Of a DNA stretch of 64,000 bases, positions 1 to 9,381 are shown in pieces. A model generated the notes under the pieces. The model searched no databases. It was given only the letters and a program-made list of their open reading frames with translations, and was not told where the DNA came from. The translations under genes and the position numbers were made by a program. Position 1 is the stretch's first letter, and each line of letters opens with the position of its first letter. The DNA is from Thiotrichaceae bacterium UBA973. GTDB lineage: Bacteria; Pseudomonadota; Gammaproteobacteria; Eutrophobiales; Eutrophobiaceae. The stretch spans positions 1-64,000 of the forward strand of contig DBBX01000020.1 of assembly GCA_002292815.1 (NCBI GenBank), written 5' to 3'.

Positions 1-10
1 GTTTACTCAT
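1..10 (-). CDS. Start of an unidentified gene running off the left edge
   Basis: An ATG on the minus strand at 10..8 begins a protein M-S-K, after which the window ends. Immediately upstream (about 12-24) the minus strand carries an exceptionally strong Shine-Dalgarno sequence, gaggaggagg, a few bases before the ATG. That makes this a credible, strongly translated start. Nothing can be said about the product from three codons. Confidence 0.55.
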
Positions 11-631
11 GACCTCCTCCTCTAATTTAGTTGATCATGTAACTTGATCTCATTTATGGAACAAATAACTATATAGCACCTCGAGATCATAAAGTGTTAT
101 AAAGTTTTGAAAGGGATTTTAGTAGCTAACTTAATAAAGATAGCGGACTGTGTAAGTTTTCTCAGAAAGAAAGGTTTGTAGTCTGACAAGAAGATCAGAT
201 CTAAGTATTTGGATAAAACAAATGCCAACTTGTGCATATTGATATATTTTGAACCCTACTTGCCAATTCCTTAGGTTATATATATTCAAGATATAAAATC
301 TAGATATATTTAATTTATTGTTATATGACTGCTTTCAACTTACCTCGATGAAAGAATCAGTGGAGAGTTTAGGAAATTTTCCCAATTGGCGCAAGATATT
401 TTTACTATATAAAAACATATATCTAGACAACAAAGTTACTACTTTTTTAATCCTATTTAACCCTAGATTTTGCTGCGTCGCAGCAGTTTCGCCCTGTTAG
501 GACGAGAAGAAATAGTCACGAGTTGAAACAACCATATATTTATGGTTAAAGGATACCAATTCAAAAACACAACTATCAAATTTTGTATTGGGGCTTACGC
601 CCCAAATGCCCAAAACAGTCTGTTATATCTT
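11..631. other. Long AT-rich intergenic region with no convincing gene
   Basis: About 620 bases separate the gene leaving the left edge from the small secreted protein gene. The sequence is very AT-rich. The only open frame (318-500, plus) has a composition unlike a protein and no ribosome binding site. A short inverted repeat, tgctgcgtcgcagca, lies near 472-486, and a 7-bp-stem hairpin lies at 588-605. The left part probably holds the promoter of the minus-strand gene at position 10, but I could not pick clear -35/-10 boxes. Confidence 0.6.
588..605 (-). terminator. Hairpin downstream of the small secreted protein gene
   Basis: A perfect 7-bp stem (ttggggc / gccccaa) with a 4-base loop lies 27 bases past the stop codon of the minus-strand gene at 632-1006. 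No clean U run follows on the minus strand, so an intrinsic terminator is plausible rather than certain. Confidence 0.45.
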
Positions 632-1006
632 CTATTTACTAGTTGGTTTAATCATTTTGACTTGTTTAACCACGATACAGCTCGAGCTTGCTTTTTCTCT
701 CACCTTCAATAATTCTTCGTAAAGTCTTTCACCTCGTTTATTGTCCCTAAAAGAAGAACCCTTTTCTCCGGGCATTTTCATGTTCCGCTCAAAGGTATAA
801 CCTTCTTCGTAATCGCTAAATGTCATATTGGCTCTAATACTATCGTACCGGCATGTACAGGTATAAAGGTTTTCGTCCGTCTGTCCACCTAATTCTGCCA
901 TGCAGTTCATGGCATAACGTACAGTTTCCTCTGTCGTATATTCGTCCGCCATAACAGGCATCGCCCCAAACAACAGTAAAGATATGCTAATAAGCAGTTT
1001 ATTCAT
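632..1006 (-). CDS. Small secreted cysteine-containing protein, function unknown
   Basis: The predicted protein has 124 residues and a clear Sec signal peptide: MNK, a hydrophobic stretch, then an AMPVMADEY-like cleavage region near residue 20. The mature part is charged and has four cysteines, including a CTC motif (YTCTCRYD) and one near the C-terminus. This suggests periplasmic disulfides or metal/cofactor binding. I place the start at the ATG at 1006, because aggag sits 9 bases upstream of it; a TTG two codons earlier would be too close to that site. It stands alone, with a hairpin downstream at 588-605. I do not recognise the family and assign no function. Confidence 0.75.
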   Translation of the reverse strand: MNKLLISISLLLFGAMPVMADEYTTEETVRYAMNCMAELGGQTDENLYTCTCRYDSIRANMTFSDYEEGYTFERNMKMPGEKGSSFRDNKRGERLYEELLKVREKASSSCIVVKQVKMIKPTSK

Positions 1007-1107
1007 GATCAAATTCTCCTAGTTTAAAATAGTTCTGAATCTAAAAGTTCTTTAAATCCTTTAATATGTGCTCTTAATAGAGGTGCGCACCATTGTAAAG
1101 TTGCATT

Positions 1108-2376
1108 CTAGCGCGATAAATATGGCTTAATTAACTTCATCAGCCTATCTATATTACCCTTATTAGATTCAATAACCTCTCGACCTATTTCACCTCGATG
1201 ATGTCGTTCATTGGCATCACCCAAAAGTGTACAAACTTCTTGCATTAACTGTTGCTCATCTGAAACGCGAATCAGAGCATCACCAGCAGAAAGTAATTCA
1301 GTTATTTCTGTAAAATTAAACGTATATGGGCCAGTGATGATGGGTAAACCCAAACTCGCTGGCTCCATCATATTCTGCCCACCCTTTGCTACCAAACTTC
1401 CGCCGACAAAAGCTACTTGAGATGCAGCATAGTGTAATTGCAATTCTCCTAATGTATCCAGTAAATAGATGGCATGCTCAGTTGTGAACGTTTTATGATC
1501 GCTACGCTTAACGAAATTTAATTGCAGGTTCTTACAAAGTGATGCGATCTTATCAGATCGCTCTGGGTGTCGCGGAGCAATGATCAATATTGCGTCAGGA
1601 TATGCTTTCAATAGTTTAATATGGGCATTCAAGATAATTTCATCTTCACCATCATGGGTGCTTGCAGCTATCCAAACAGGTCTGTTCACAGAAAAATATC
1701 GTTTTAGTGATTGTGCTTGTTCTTTTATGCTTGGTGGCACATTGATATCAAACTTCAAGTTTCCTGTGACAACCACTTTATCCTTCGCAGCACCAAATGA
1801 AATAAATCGTTCAGCATCTTTACTCGTTTGTGCAGCAACAATATCCACAAGACTGAGGGTTTCTTGCATTAACTTTGATACCAAGCGATATCCTTTTGCT
1901 GATCGCTGACTTAAACGTGCATTGATAATAAGAATCGGTATTTTTAAATTTTCACATGATTGATAAAGATTTGGCCATATTTCTGTTTCCATCGTGATCA
2001 AAAGCGAAGGCTGAACAACTCTGAGAAACCTATTAACTGAATAAGGCAAATCATATGGCAAATAACGGTGAATGACATCGTCAGCAAATTGTTTTTCAAC
2101 CGTAATTGCGCCGGTAGGAGTCACTGTCGTTATTAATAATATATGGTTGGTATATTCTTCAAGCAGATTATTAATAATCGGCATTGCCGCGTTAACTTCA
2201 CCGACGGACACAGCATGGATCCAAATAACCGGTTTATCTACTTTGTCCCAAGACAGGAAACCAAAACGCTCTTTCCATCTTTGCCTGTAAGCAGGATTTT
2301 TTGACCCCAGGAAAAAAAGCCTTAATAGAACTAAAGGCGCGAGTAAATAAATTATAATGGTATAAAGATATCGCAA
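1108..2376 (-). CDS. waaA: 3-deoxy-D-manno-octulosonic acid (KDO) transferase WaaA
   Basis: The 422-residue protein matches the WaaA/KdtA family over its length. This inner-membrane-anchored GT30 enzyme transfers KDO from CMP-KDO to the lipid A precursor. The start MRYLYTIIIYLLAPLVLLRL aligns with the usual N-terminal membrane anchor, followed by the typical YRQRWKERFGF segment. WIHAVSVGEVNAAMP is the family motif with the catalytic Glu region. GGSLVAKGGQNMMEPASLGLP is the nucleotide-sugar binding loop of the C-terminal GT-B domain. The start codon is TTG at 2376; it is chosen because it aligns with the family N-terminus and no ATG fits. It lies 22 bases after hldD in the same direction, in an LPS inner-core operon hldE-hldD-waaA. 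Confidence 0.95.
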   Translation of the reverse strand: MRYLYTIIIYLLAPLVLLRLFFLGSKNPAYRQRWKERFGFLSWDKVDKPVIWIHAVSVGEVNAAMPIINNLLEEYTNHILLITTVTPTGAITVEKQFADDVIHRYLPYDLPYSVNRFLRVVQPSLLITMETEIWPNLYQSCENLKIPILIINARLSQRSAKGYRLVSKLMQETLSLVDIVAAQTSKDAERFISFGAAKDKVVVTGNLKFDINVPPSIKEQAQSLKRYFSVNRPVWIAASTHDGEDEIILNAHIKLLKAYPDAILIIAPRHPERSDKIASLCKNLQLNFVKRSDHKTFTTEHAIYLLDTLGELQLHYAASQVAFVGGSLVAKGGQNMMEPASLGLPIITGPYTFNFTEITELLSAGDALIRVSDEQQLMQEVCTLLGDANERHHRGEIGREVIESNKGNIDRLMKLIKPYLSR

Positions 2377-2398
2377 TGTTTGAATATTCTTTTAAATA

Positions 2399-3352
2399 TT
2401 AAATTCTGTTTGAATTAAGAATGTTCAAATATGAACTCACACCATCCTTTAATGAAGTGAACTCCTGATCATAACCAGCGGAACGTAATTTATTTAAATT
2501 CGCTTCTGTAAAACTTTGATAAGCATTCTTTAAAGAATCGGGGAATGGAATGTAATTTATCTTACCTTTTTTATGCCAGTCAACAACTGCATTAGCCACA
2601 TTATTAAAACTATTAGATTGCCCTGTGCCGACATTGAATATTCCCGAGACATCAGGCTTGCTCATCAGCCATAAATTGACAGCGACAACATCGTTAACAG
2701 AAATAAAGTCTCTTAATTGTTCTCCATCAGCATAACCGTGACTCCCTTCAAACAATTTTAACTCACCTGTTTCCTTGATTTGATTATTAAAATGATAAAT
2801 GACGCTCGCCATACTTTTTTTGTGATTCTCTCCGGGACCAAAAACATTAAAATAACGAAGTCCTACAACTTGTGAATTAATCTTGGCGTTTAAATTTCTA
2901 ACATAGTTATCAAATAATAATTTTGAATACCCATATACATTGACAGGACTTTCATGCTCTGGTTCTTCAATGAACTTTGATTCAATGCCGTAGACTGCGG
3001 CGCTTGATGCATAAATAAACGGAAGTGAACGCTCAAGACAAAAATGTAGCAGTTCTTTAGAATAAGTATAGTTATTATCCATCATGTATTGGCCATTCCA
3101 TTCTGTCGTTGTGGAACAGGCTCCTTCATGAAAAACAATTTCAATTTTGTCGCATAGACTGTCGCGTCTTTGTATTAATTGTCTGAACTCGGTTTTATCA
3201 AAATAATCAGCAACCTTATTCACAACCAGATTTTCAAACTTTTTCCCGTCGGTCAGGTCGTCGACAACAATGACATCTTCCCTGCCAAGTTTATTTAACC
3301 CAGCCACAAGTTGACTACCTATAAACCCCGCTCCGCCAGTAACAACGATCAT
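2399..3352 (-). CDS. hldD: ADP-L-glycero-D-manno-heptose 6-epimerase HldD
   Basis: The 317-residue protein is a short-chain dehydrogenase-type nucleotide-sugar epimerase. It makes ADP-L-glycero-D-manno-heptose, the heptose donor for the LPS inner core. The N-terminus MIVVTGGAGFIGSQL is the NAD(P)-binding TGxxGxxG motif. FHEGACSTTTEWNGQYMMDNNY is the HldD signature, VYGYSKLLFDNYV supplies the YxxxK catalytic pair, and GLRYFNVFGPGENHK is the extended-SDR substrate-binding segment. It is 8 bases after hldE, so the two consecutive heptose-pathway enzymes are almost certainly co-transcribed. Confidence 0.96.
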   Translation of the reverse strand: MIVVTGGAGFIGSQLVAGLNKLGREDVIVVDDLTDGKKFENLVVNKVADYFDKTEFRQLIQRRDSLCDKIEIVFHEGACSTTTEWNGQYMMDNNYTYSKELLHFCLERSLPFIYASSAAVYGIESKFIEEPEHESPVNVYGYSKLLFDNYVRNLNAKINSQVVGLRYFNVFGPGENHKKSMASVIYHFNNQIKETGELKLFEGSHGYADGEQLRDFISVNDVVAVNLWLMSKPDVSGIFNVGTGQSNSFNNVANAVVDWHKKGKINYIPFPDSLKNAYQSFTEANLNKLRSAGYDQEFTSLKDGVSSYLNILNSNRI

Positions 3353-3360
3353 GTTGGCCT

Positions 3361-4788
3361 CTAGTTATTCTCTATTATTTTTTCTAACATTGATGAAGTT
3401 GAACAACCGTCTTCAAAAGGCAAGACAACAACTTCACCGCCTGATTGTTTAACACCTGCTGCACCAGCAATTTGATCTTCTGTGTAATCACCACCTTTTA
3501 CAAGAAAGTCTGGCTCAAGTAGTGAAATCAGTTTTTCGGGAGTATCTTCGCTAAATGCCACAACCCAATCAACACAGGCCAACGCATTTAAAACCGTCAT
3601 TCTATTTTTTAATGCATTTATTGGGCGTGAATTGCCTTTTAATCGTTTTACAGAATTATCAGCATTAATAGCGACAATCAGTCGATCGCCGAGAGTTCTT
3701 GCTTTAGTCAAATAGTTAATATGTCCTGCATGTATGATATCAAAACAACCATTGGTCATAACAATTTGCTCGCCTTTACGTTTAGCGCGATTAACAACCT
3801 CTAATGCAGAATTTTTATCTAATAATTCCTGCGGTTGATACTTATTCATACTCGCACTATTCAACTCATCTGCTGAAACTGTCGCTGCGCCAAGTTTTTC
3901 TACAACTAAACCTGCTGCAGTGTTAGCTAAAAAAGTTGCCTGCTCTAATTCATAACCCGAGGCTATCGCTGCTGCTAACGAAGCTATCACCGTATCTCCA
4001 GCACCCGTGACATCATAGACCTCATGAGTGTGTGCCTTAAGATGCAATGGTTTTTGTTTGTCGCACAATAAAGTCATGCCTTTCTCACCACGCGTCACCA
4101 ATATTGCAAACAACTGCAGCTTCTTTCTGAGTTCTTCCGCTTTGCTAATTAAAATTTCATTGGTCTTGCAATCGCCAACAACCGCTTCGAGTTCTTTCAA
4201 GTTAGGCGTAAGAATACTTGCATTACTGTAACTACTAAAATCCGATGACTTCGGATCAACTAAAACAGTGACATTGTTATCATTAGCATGCTTAATAAAT
4301 GTCTGCACCTTCGCCAAACTGCCTTTTGCATAATCTGACAATACAACAACATCGACTGATTCAAGCAAAGTTAAATATTGCTCAATTAGCCTCTCTGTTT
4401 CAGGTATGCTGGATTCTTCTTCGTAGTCGAGCCGGAGTAATTGTTGATGCTGACTCAATACACGTTGTTTTGTAATTGTTGGAAAACCATCTTGATGAAC
4501 AAAGTGGCACGCCACGCCTTTTTCTCCAAGTATTTCCTGCAATCTTCTTGCAGCTGCATCTTGCCCGGTAATTCCCAATAATTGCGTGTTAACGCCTAGC
4601 GACGAGATATTTATAGCAACATTGGCAGCGCCTCCGGGTCGTTCTTCCGTGTTTTTTACGCGCACGATCGGAACGGGGGCTTCTGGTGAAATTCGACTGG
4701 TTTCACCATATATATATTGATCTAGTATAATATCGCCAACGACTAATACCTTAGTCGTACTACTGGGTTTAAAAACGATTTCTTGCAT
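3361..4788 (-). CDS. hldE: Bifunctional heptose kinase / adenylyltransferase HldE
   Basis: The 475-residue protein carries both HldE activities. Residues 1 to about 320 are a PfkB/ribokinase-type heptose-7-phosphate kinase: VLVVGDIILDQYIYG near the start, RPGGAANVA, and the DVTGAGDTVIASLA motif with the catalytic Asp. Residues from about 340 are the heptose-1-phosphate adenylyltransferase, with MTNGCFDIIHAGHINYL (HxGH), LIVAINADNSVKRLKG and LVKGGDYTEDQIAGA. It is the first gene of the hldE-hldD-waaA run and diverges from the DUF3108 gene across 70 bases that should hold both promoters. Length is normal for the fused form. Confidence 0.96.
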   Translation of the reverse strand: MQEIVFKPSSTTKVLVVGDIILDQYIYGETSRISPEAPVPIVRVKNTEERPGGAANVAINISSLGVNTQLLGITGQDAAARRLQEILGEKGVACHFVHQDGFPTITKQRVLSQHQQLLRLDYEEESSIPETERLIEQYLTLLESVDVVVLSDYAKGSLAKVQTFIKHANDNNVTVLVDPKSSDFSSYSNASILTPNLKELEAVVGDCKTNEILISKAEELRKKLQLFAILVTRGEKGMTLLCDKQKPLHLKAHTHEVYDVTGAGDTVIASLAAAIASGYELEQATFLANTAAGLVVEKLGAATVSADELNSASMNKYQPQELLDKNSALEVVNRAKRKGEQIVMTNGCFDIIHAGHINYLTKARTLGDRLIVAINADNSVKRLKGNSRPINALKNRMTVLNALACVDWVVAFSEDTPEKLISLLEPDFLVKGGDYTEDQIAGAAGVKQSGGEVVVLPFEDGCSTSSMLEKIIENN

Positions 4789-4858
4789 TACAACTATTGC
4801 TCTTAACTTTGGTCTAAACTCGAAATATTAACACACGATAATTATCATAGTATTCAAT

Positions 4859-5590
4859 ATGTTGGTTAAAAAGCGTCTATTTTTACTTTACTTGCTGTTT
4901 TATACATCTTTTTGTATTGCAGACAATGCAATTCCGGGGTTTTTTGAGGTGAACTACACCTTATATCGTAACGATATGAAAGTCGGGCTTATGGAACGAC
5001 GCTTTTTTCAAAAAGAAGATGGCAAATATACCTTTCGCTCAGAGAGTAAAACTACCGGATTTATTGCACTTCTGAAAAAAGTCCACATTCTTGAAGTTAG
5101 CAACGGAGATTTAATCGATTCAAACTTCACTCCCCTACACTACACCTACAACCGCACCAAAGGGAAAAAGAAACGAGACGTTGACATTGATTTTAATTGG
5201 CAATCACAAAAAATCGTAAACCGTGTTAATGAATCAACATGGCAAATGCAAACTCAACCTGGCGTGCTGGATAAATTACTCTATCAATTAACGATTATGG
5301 CGGATCTGAAGGCAGGTATTGTTCCAAAGAGTTATTTCATTGCTGATGGAGGCAAGATTAAAGAATATCAATTTGAACATATAGCAGACGAGGTAATTAA
5401 AACCCCGCTAGGCGATTTTAATACGATGAAACTTGCCCGCCATAAATTAAACAGTAAGCAAGAAACTTATTTGTGGTGCGCTTATGATTTGGATTTTTTA
5501 CCAGTGAAAGTGATTAATACTGAAAAGGATGATCGTATCTCTACAGCTATTATCAAATCAATAAAAGGACTAGGCCTCAATACGAATTAA
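4859..5590 (+). CDS. Secreted DUF3108-family protein
   Basis: The 243-residue protein begins with a Sec signal peptide (MLVKKRLFLLYLLFYTSFCIA, cleavage near residue 22). The rest resembles the DUF3108 family of periplasmic proteins of unknown function: an early FEVNYTLYRNDMKVGLMER segment, an FRSESKTTGFIALL motif, a YTYNRTKGKKKRDVDIDFNW segment, and a late FNTMKLARHK region ending in a beta-rich tail. The N-terminal part looks like a lipocalin/LolA-like beta-barrel fold; that is inference. It diverges from hldE and converges on dsbC. The family is common in gammaproteobacteria, but its role is not established. Confidence 0.8.
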   Translation: MLVKKRLFLLYLLFYTSFCIADNAIPGFFEVNYTLYRNDMKVGLMERRFFQKEDGKYTFRSESKTTGFIALLKKVHILEVSNGDLIDSNFTPLHYTYNRTKGKKKRDVDIDFNWQSQKIVNRVNESTWQMQTQPGVLDKLLYQLTIMADLKAGIVPKSYFIADGGKIKEYQFEHIADEVIKTPLGDFNTMKLARHKLNSKQETYLWCAYDLDFLPVKVINTEKDDRISTAIIKSIKGLGLNTN

Positions 5591-5603
5591 TTTTATTGTA
5601 TAA

Positions 5604-6311
5604 CTAACGTTTGAGCTGTTTGATGATTTTATCTGGTGGCATATAACCGGGAAGCACCATCCCATTTTGTAGATATATTGCAGGAGTTCCTCGCACCCCA
5701 AGTTTCTTTCCCAAGGCGTATTGTTCAGCAACCGGGTCATCACAAGGTATTGCTTCGACAGTCTCCCTGTTCTTTGCCGCTGTTAATGCTTTTTGCCTGT
5801 CTTTGGCACACCATACATTACTCATTTCGTGGCCTGTGACCGAATCAACACCTGCCCTGGGGTAGGCTAGATAACGAACTGATACGCCCAATGAGTTCAA
5901 TTCAGGAACATCTTGATGTAATTTTCTGCAATATCCACAATCAACGTCTGTGAACACATAGATTGCATCTTGCATATTCTCAGATGAGAACTCGATGTAA
6001 TCATTTTTTTTAATACTGCCTAATATTTTCACTCGGGAAACCGCTCGAACATCTTCTGTTAGATTTCGACGTTCTTGAAGATCCAGTATGTCACCTTTAA
6101 TGACATAATTTCCATCACGCGTCATATAGATGATGTCGGAACCGATCACAACTTGATAAAGTCCATCGATAGGTGTTGGTGAAACATCGTCAATTTCAAC
6201 ATCCGGAAGCAACCTTGATAAAGCTATGGATAATTCAGCATCAAGCGCATCTTCGGCTAAAGCTGAAAATGAAATAAATAAACCCATCAATAAAAACTTA
6301 CTGAACTTCAT
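5604..6311 (-). CDS. dsbC: Periplasmic disulfide isomerase DsbC
   Basis: This is a V-shaped, dimeric thiol:disulfide isomerase that reshuffles wrong disulfides in the periplasm and is kept reduced by DsbD. The start is taken at the ATG at 6311 (235 residues), which follows aggag and opens a clear signal peptide (MKFSKFLLMGLFISFSALA). An upstream in-frame start would spoil the signal sequence. Residues about 25-85 form the dimerisation domain. The thioredoxin-fold domain has the active-site motif CGYC in FTDVDCGYCRKLHQ, a second structural cysteine pair, and the cis-proline loop VRGTPAIYL. It stands alone, with its stop facing the DUF3108 gene. Confidence 0.93.
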   Translation of the reverse strand: MKFSKFLLMGLFISFSALAEDALDAELSIALSRLLPDVEIDDVSPTPIDGLYQVVIGSDIIYMTRDGNYVIKGDILDLQERRNLTEDVRAVSRVKILGSIKKNDYIEFSSENMQDAIYVFTDVDCGYCRKLHQDVPELNSLGVSVRYLAYPRAGVDSVTGHEMSNVWCAKDRQKALTAAKNRETVEAIPCDDPVAEQYALGKKLGVRGTPAIYLQNGMVLPGYMPPDKIIKQLKR

Positions 6312-6505
6312 ATTAACTCCTGAGAAAACTACCAACACATAATGCTAGCGACAGTAAACTAAAACATACAAAAATATCAGACCATTATACAGGCCTTCTG
6401 TTCCCTTACATTAAAAAGCTTCTTCCAGTTTTAAAATTCGATGTGTCGTTTTTTACGTGATAAAGTCATATTTAATACGTTAAATAAATAACAATATGGG
6501 TTTAG

Positions 6506-8293
6506 ATGAATAGCTCGGCCAAAGCAGTATTATCAGAAACGAAGCTAACACTTGGCTATATCCTTGATTTATTGGCGAAAGATGATCTCATAAACAATCA
6601 GCAACGTATCCAGCTAGCTAATATCAGCGCTGAACAAAACAAAATTCAGATTCACCCAATAATTACTATCGCTGAACAGGCTTGGCAGTCAACCAGCAAT
6701 CCCAGTTACCCGCTCAGCCTGGAAACATTGACAAAATGGCTCGCCAAAAAAGTGAACCAGCCCTATTTTCGTATAGATCCTCTAAAAATTGATATCCAGA
6801 AAATTACGTCAGTCGTTTCACAAGCCTATGCCGCAAAACTGAAAATATTACCGGTTGAAGTAAATAAAACAGAACTCACCATTGCCACATGCGAACCATT
6901 TCTTATCGCATGGGAGAGTGAATTAGCACGTATTACCAAACTCAAGATTAAACGCGTGATAATTAATCCCAGAGATCTGGAACGTTATCTAATCGAATTT
7001 TATGGTGTGAGTAGAACCATTATTGGTGCTACAAATGAAAAAAGAGATGAACCGATTGCCCTGATTCAAAATTTCGAACAATTGATCAAGGTAGGCAAGG
7101 CAGGAGAACCCGATGCTAATGATCAACATATCGTCAGTATTGTTGATTGGTTGTTGCAATTTGCATTTGAACAGCGTGCCAGTGATATTCATCTTGAACC
7201 CCGCCGTGAAAAAGGACGTATTCGTTTTCGCATAGACAGCGTTTTACATGTCGTGCACGAATTACCTGTCGTCCTGATGGGCGCAATAACAAGCCGTTTG
7301 AAGTCTCTTGGCCGTATGGATGTGACTGATCGTCGAAGACCACAAGATGGAAGAGTTAAAACCATCACCCCATCAGGGAAAGAAGTTGAAATGCGTCTAT
7401 CAACCATGCCCACCACCTTTGGTGAAAAACTTGTCATCAGGATCTTTGACCCTGAGATGCTGGTTAAAAGTTATAAGGAACTTGGATTTACAAATCACGA
7501 TCAGACACAACTAAATGAAATGGTTAATAATCCACATGGGATTATTCTGATAACAGGCCCGACCGGTTCTGGTAAAACAACTACATTATATTCAACGCTT
7601 AACCAGATTGCCCGTCCAGAAATAAATATTTGCACGATTGAAGATCCTATCGAAATGGTTGAACCACAATTCAATCAAATGCAGGTACAACAATCTATCG
7701 GGGTTGATTTTGCATCTGGCGTCCGAACATTACTTAGACAAGATCCCGACATAATCATGATCGGCGAAATTCGAGACCAGGAAACGGCTGACATTGCCAT
7801 TCAGGCTGCATTAACAGGCCACCTTGTTTTATCAAGCTTACATACCAATGATGCACCTTCAGCTATTACACGTTTGATTGATATTGGTATGCAACCGTTT
7901 CTGTTAAACGCAACAATCCAAGGCATAGTTGCTCAAAGATTACTGAGAACATTATGTGTCCATTGCAAGGAAGTTGTAAAAACTGATAAAAAAGCATGGG
8001 ATGAGTTCTCCAAACCGAATAAATTAAAAATGCCTTCGACAATTTGCAGGCCGATTGGATGTGATGAATGTCGTCATACCGGTTATATGGGACGCACCGC
8101 TATCTACGAAATATTAAAAATGAATTCCACACTACGAGATAATATCTCATCTCAAACCGACCTAGACACCTTGCGTGAAATTGCAATAAAGACGGGCATG
8201 CGGACATTAAAGATAGGAGCAGCACAAAAGGTTGCTGATGGCTTAACTACGCTTGAAGAAGCCTTCTCAGTGTTACCACAACATAAGGATTAA
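6506..8293 (+). CDS. GspE/PilB-family secretion or pilus assembly ATPase, orphan
   Basis: The 595-residue protein is a hexameric traffic ATPase of the GspE/PulE/PilB family. An N-terminal GspE-N-like domain spans roughly residues 60-170. The ATPase core has Walker A GPTGSGKTTTLYSTL, the Asp box EDPIEM, Walker B DPDIIMIGEIRD and the His box TGHLVLSSLHTNDA. A zinc-binding tetracysteine region follows (CVHCKEVV ... CDECRHTGYMGRTAIYEIL). These are all the elements of a working ATPase. No pilin, platform protein or secretin gene lies nearby, so whether it drives a type IV pilus, type II secretion or something else cannot be told here. Confidence 0.9.
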   Translation: MNSSAKAVLSETKLTLGYILDLLAKDDLINNQQRIQLANISAEQNKIQIHPIITIAEQAWQSTSNPSYPLSLETLTKWLAKKVNQPYFRIDPLKIDIQKITSVVSQAYAAKLKILPVEVNKTELTIATCEPFLIAWESELARITKLKIKRVIINPRDLERYLIEFYGVSRTIIGATNEKRDEPIALIQNFEQLIKVGKAGEPDANDQHIVSIVDWLLQFAFEQRASDIHLEPRREKGRIRFRIDSVLHVVHELPVVLMGAITSRLKSLGRMDVTDRRRPQDGRVKTITPSGKEVEMRLSTMPTTFGEKLVIRIFDPEMLVKSYKELGFTNHDQTQLNEMVNNPHGIILITGPTGSGKTTTLYSTLNQIARPEINICTIEDPIEMVEPQFNQMQVQQSIGVDFASGVRTLLRQDPDIIMIGEIRDQETADIAIQAALTGHLVLSSLHTNDAPSAITRLIDIGMQPFLLNATIQGIVAQRLLRTLCVHCKEVVKTDKKAWDEFSKPNKLKMPSTICRPIGCDECRHTGYMGRTAIYEILKMNSTLRDNISSQTDLDTLREIAIKTGMRTLKIGAAQKVADGLTTLEEAFSVLPQHKD

Positions 8294-8301
8294 TATTCAG
8301 C

Positions 8302-9222
8302 TCATCCTCTGGGGTGATGTTCCGCATGTAAATCTTTCAAGCGTTCTCTTGCCACATGTGTATAGATTTGTGTGGTAGAGATGTCACTATGTCCTAATAA
8401 CATCTGTACGACTCTAAGATCAGCGCCATGATTTATTAAGTGTGTTGCGAATGCATGACGCAAAACATGTGGTGATAATGTTTTTTTAATCTCGGCGACT
8501 ACTGCATAACGTTTGACCATATGCCAAAAAGTTTGACGCGTCATTGCTTTGCCACGATTACTTGGAAACATCGCATCGGTTATGGCATTGCCAAGAATTT
8601 CACTACGTGCCGATGACAAATAACGTTCTATCCATGCGTTAGCCTCTTCTCCCATCGGCACTAAACGCTCTTTATTCCCTTTCCCTGTTACACGTACGAC
8701 TCCTTGTCGTAAATTGACCTGCTGAATTGTTAAACTAACGAGTTCGGTCACACGTAAACCTGTTGCATAGAGCAGCTCAAGCATGGCCTTGTCTCTAACC
8801 CCAGTAGCCGGCGCTGTATCAGGTGCATTTAGCAGATTTTCTACTTCATCTTCAGTTAGAGACTTTGGTAATGTGCGTCCGAGTCTCGGGGCGTCAACAT
8901 TGCTTACCGGGTTTTGCTTTATTTTATTTTCTCTCAATAAATATTCATATAACCGTCGCAGACTCGATAATCTCCGCGCAACGGTTCTGACTGAAGCATT
9001 CTCCAATGATGATAAATAAGCCAGGATATCTTTCGCTTCTACTTTAAGTAAATCAACTTTTTTATGCTCCAACCAAAACGAAAACTGTGTCAGATCACTG
9101 CGATATGCGGAAAGCGTATTCTCACTTAGACCTCGTTCCATCCATAATGAATCAAGGAAAGAATCAATGACTTGTTTAGATTTGATTAAAAATGCAGATT
9201 GTTTTTCAGAAGCTTGATTCAT
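8302..9222 (-). CDS. xerD: Tyrosine recombinase XerD
   Basis: The protein (306 residues from the ATG at 9222) is a site-specific tyrosine recombinase. With XerC it resolves chromosome dimers at dif. The N-terminal SAM-like DNA-binding domain (SFLDSLWMERGLSENTLSAYRSDL) is typical of XerD. The catalytic domain shows the first Arg in ATGLRVTELVSL, the catalytic Lys in VTGKGNKERLVP, the HxxR box LSPHVLRHAFATHLINHGADLRVVQ, and LGHSDISTTQIYTHV with the nucleophilic Tyr. A TTG two codons upstream is less likely. It follows the rplS operon in the same direction after a 160-base gap with a hairpin. Confidence 0.93.
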   Translation of the reverse strand: MNQASEKQSAFLIKSKQVIDSFLDSLWMERGLSENTLSAYRSDLTQFSFWLEHKKVDLLKVEAKDILAYLSSLENASVRTVARRLSSLRRLYEYLLRENKIKQNPVSNVDAPRLGRTLPKSLTEDEVENLLNAPDTAPATGVRDKAMLELLYATGLRVTELVSLTIQQVNLRQGVVRVTGKGNKERLVPMGEEANAWIERYLSSARSEILGNAITDAMFPSNRGKAMTRQTFWHMVKRYAVVAEIKKTLSPHVLRHAFATHLINHGADLRVVQMLLGHSDISTTQIYTHVARERLKDLHAEHHPRG

Positions 9223-9337
9223 AATCAAGCAAGCCGTCTTTGTGATGGGAGTTGTTGAGTTTTATCGAAATCTTGTCGATTGATTATTTTCAAGGATCTG
9301 GTCTTCAGTATAAATAATAAACCAGATATTACAGATA

Positions 9338-9360
9338 CCGGACTGGACTAACCAGTCCGG
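9338..9360 (-). terminator. Strong hairpin downstream of rplS
   Basis: A perfect 9-bp stem (ccggactgg / ccagtccgg) with a 5-base loop lies 22 bases past the rplS stop. No U run follows, so it may be a Rho-assisted or processing hairpin rather than a classical intrinsic terminator. Confidence 0.5.
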
Positions 9361-9381
9361 CTTAGGAAACTATGTGGAAAG

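Noticed and set aside
318..500. 60-codon plus-strand open frame in the long intergenic region
   Set aside because: No ribosome binding site, non-protein-like composition, AT-rich background.
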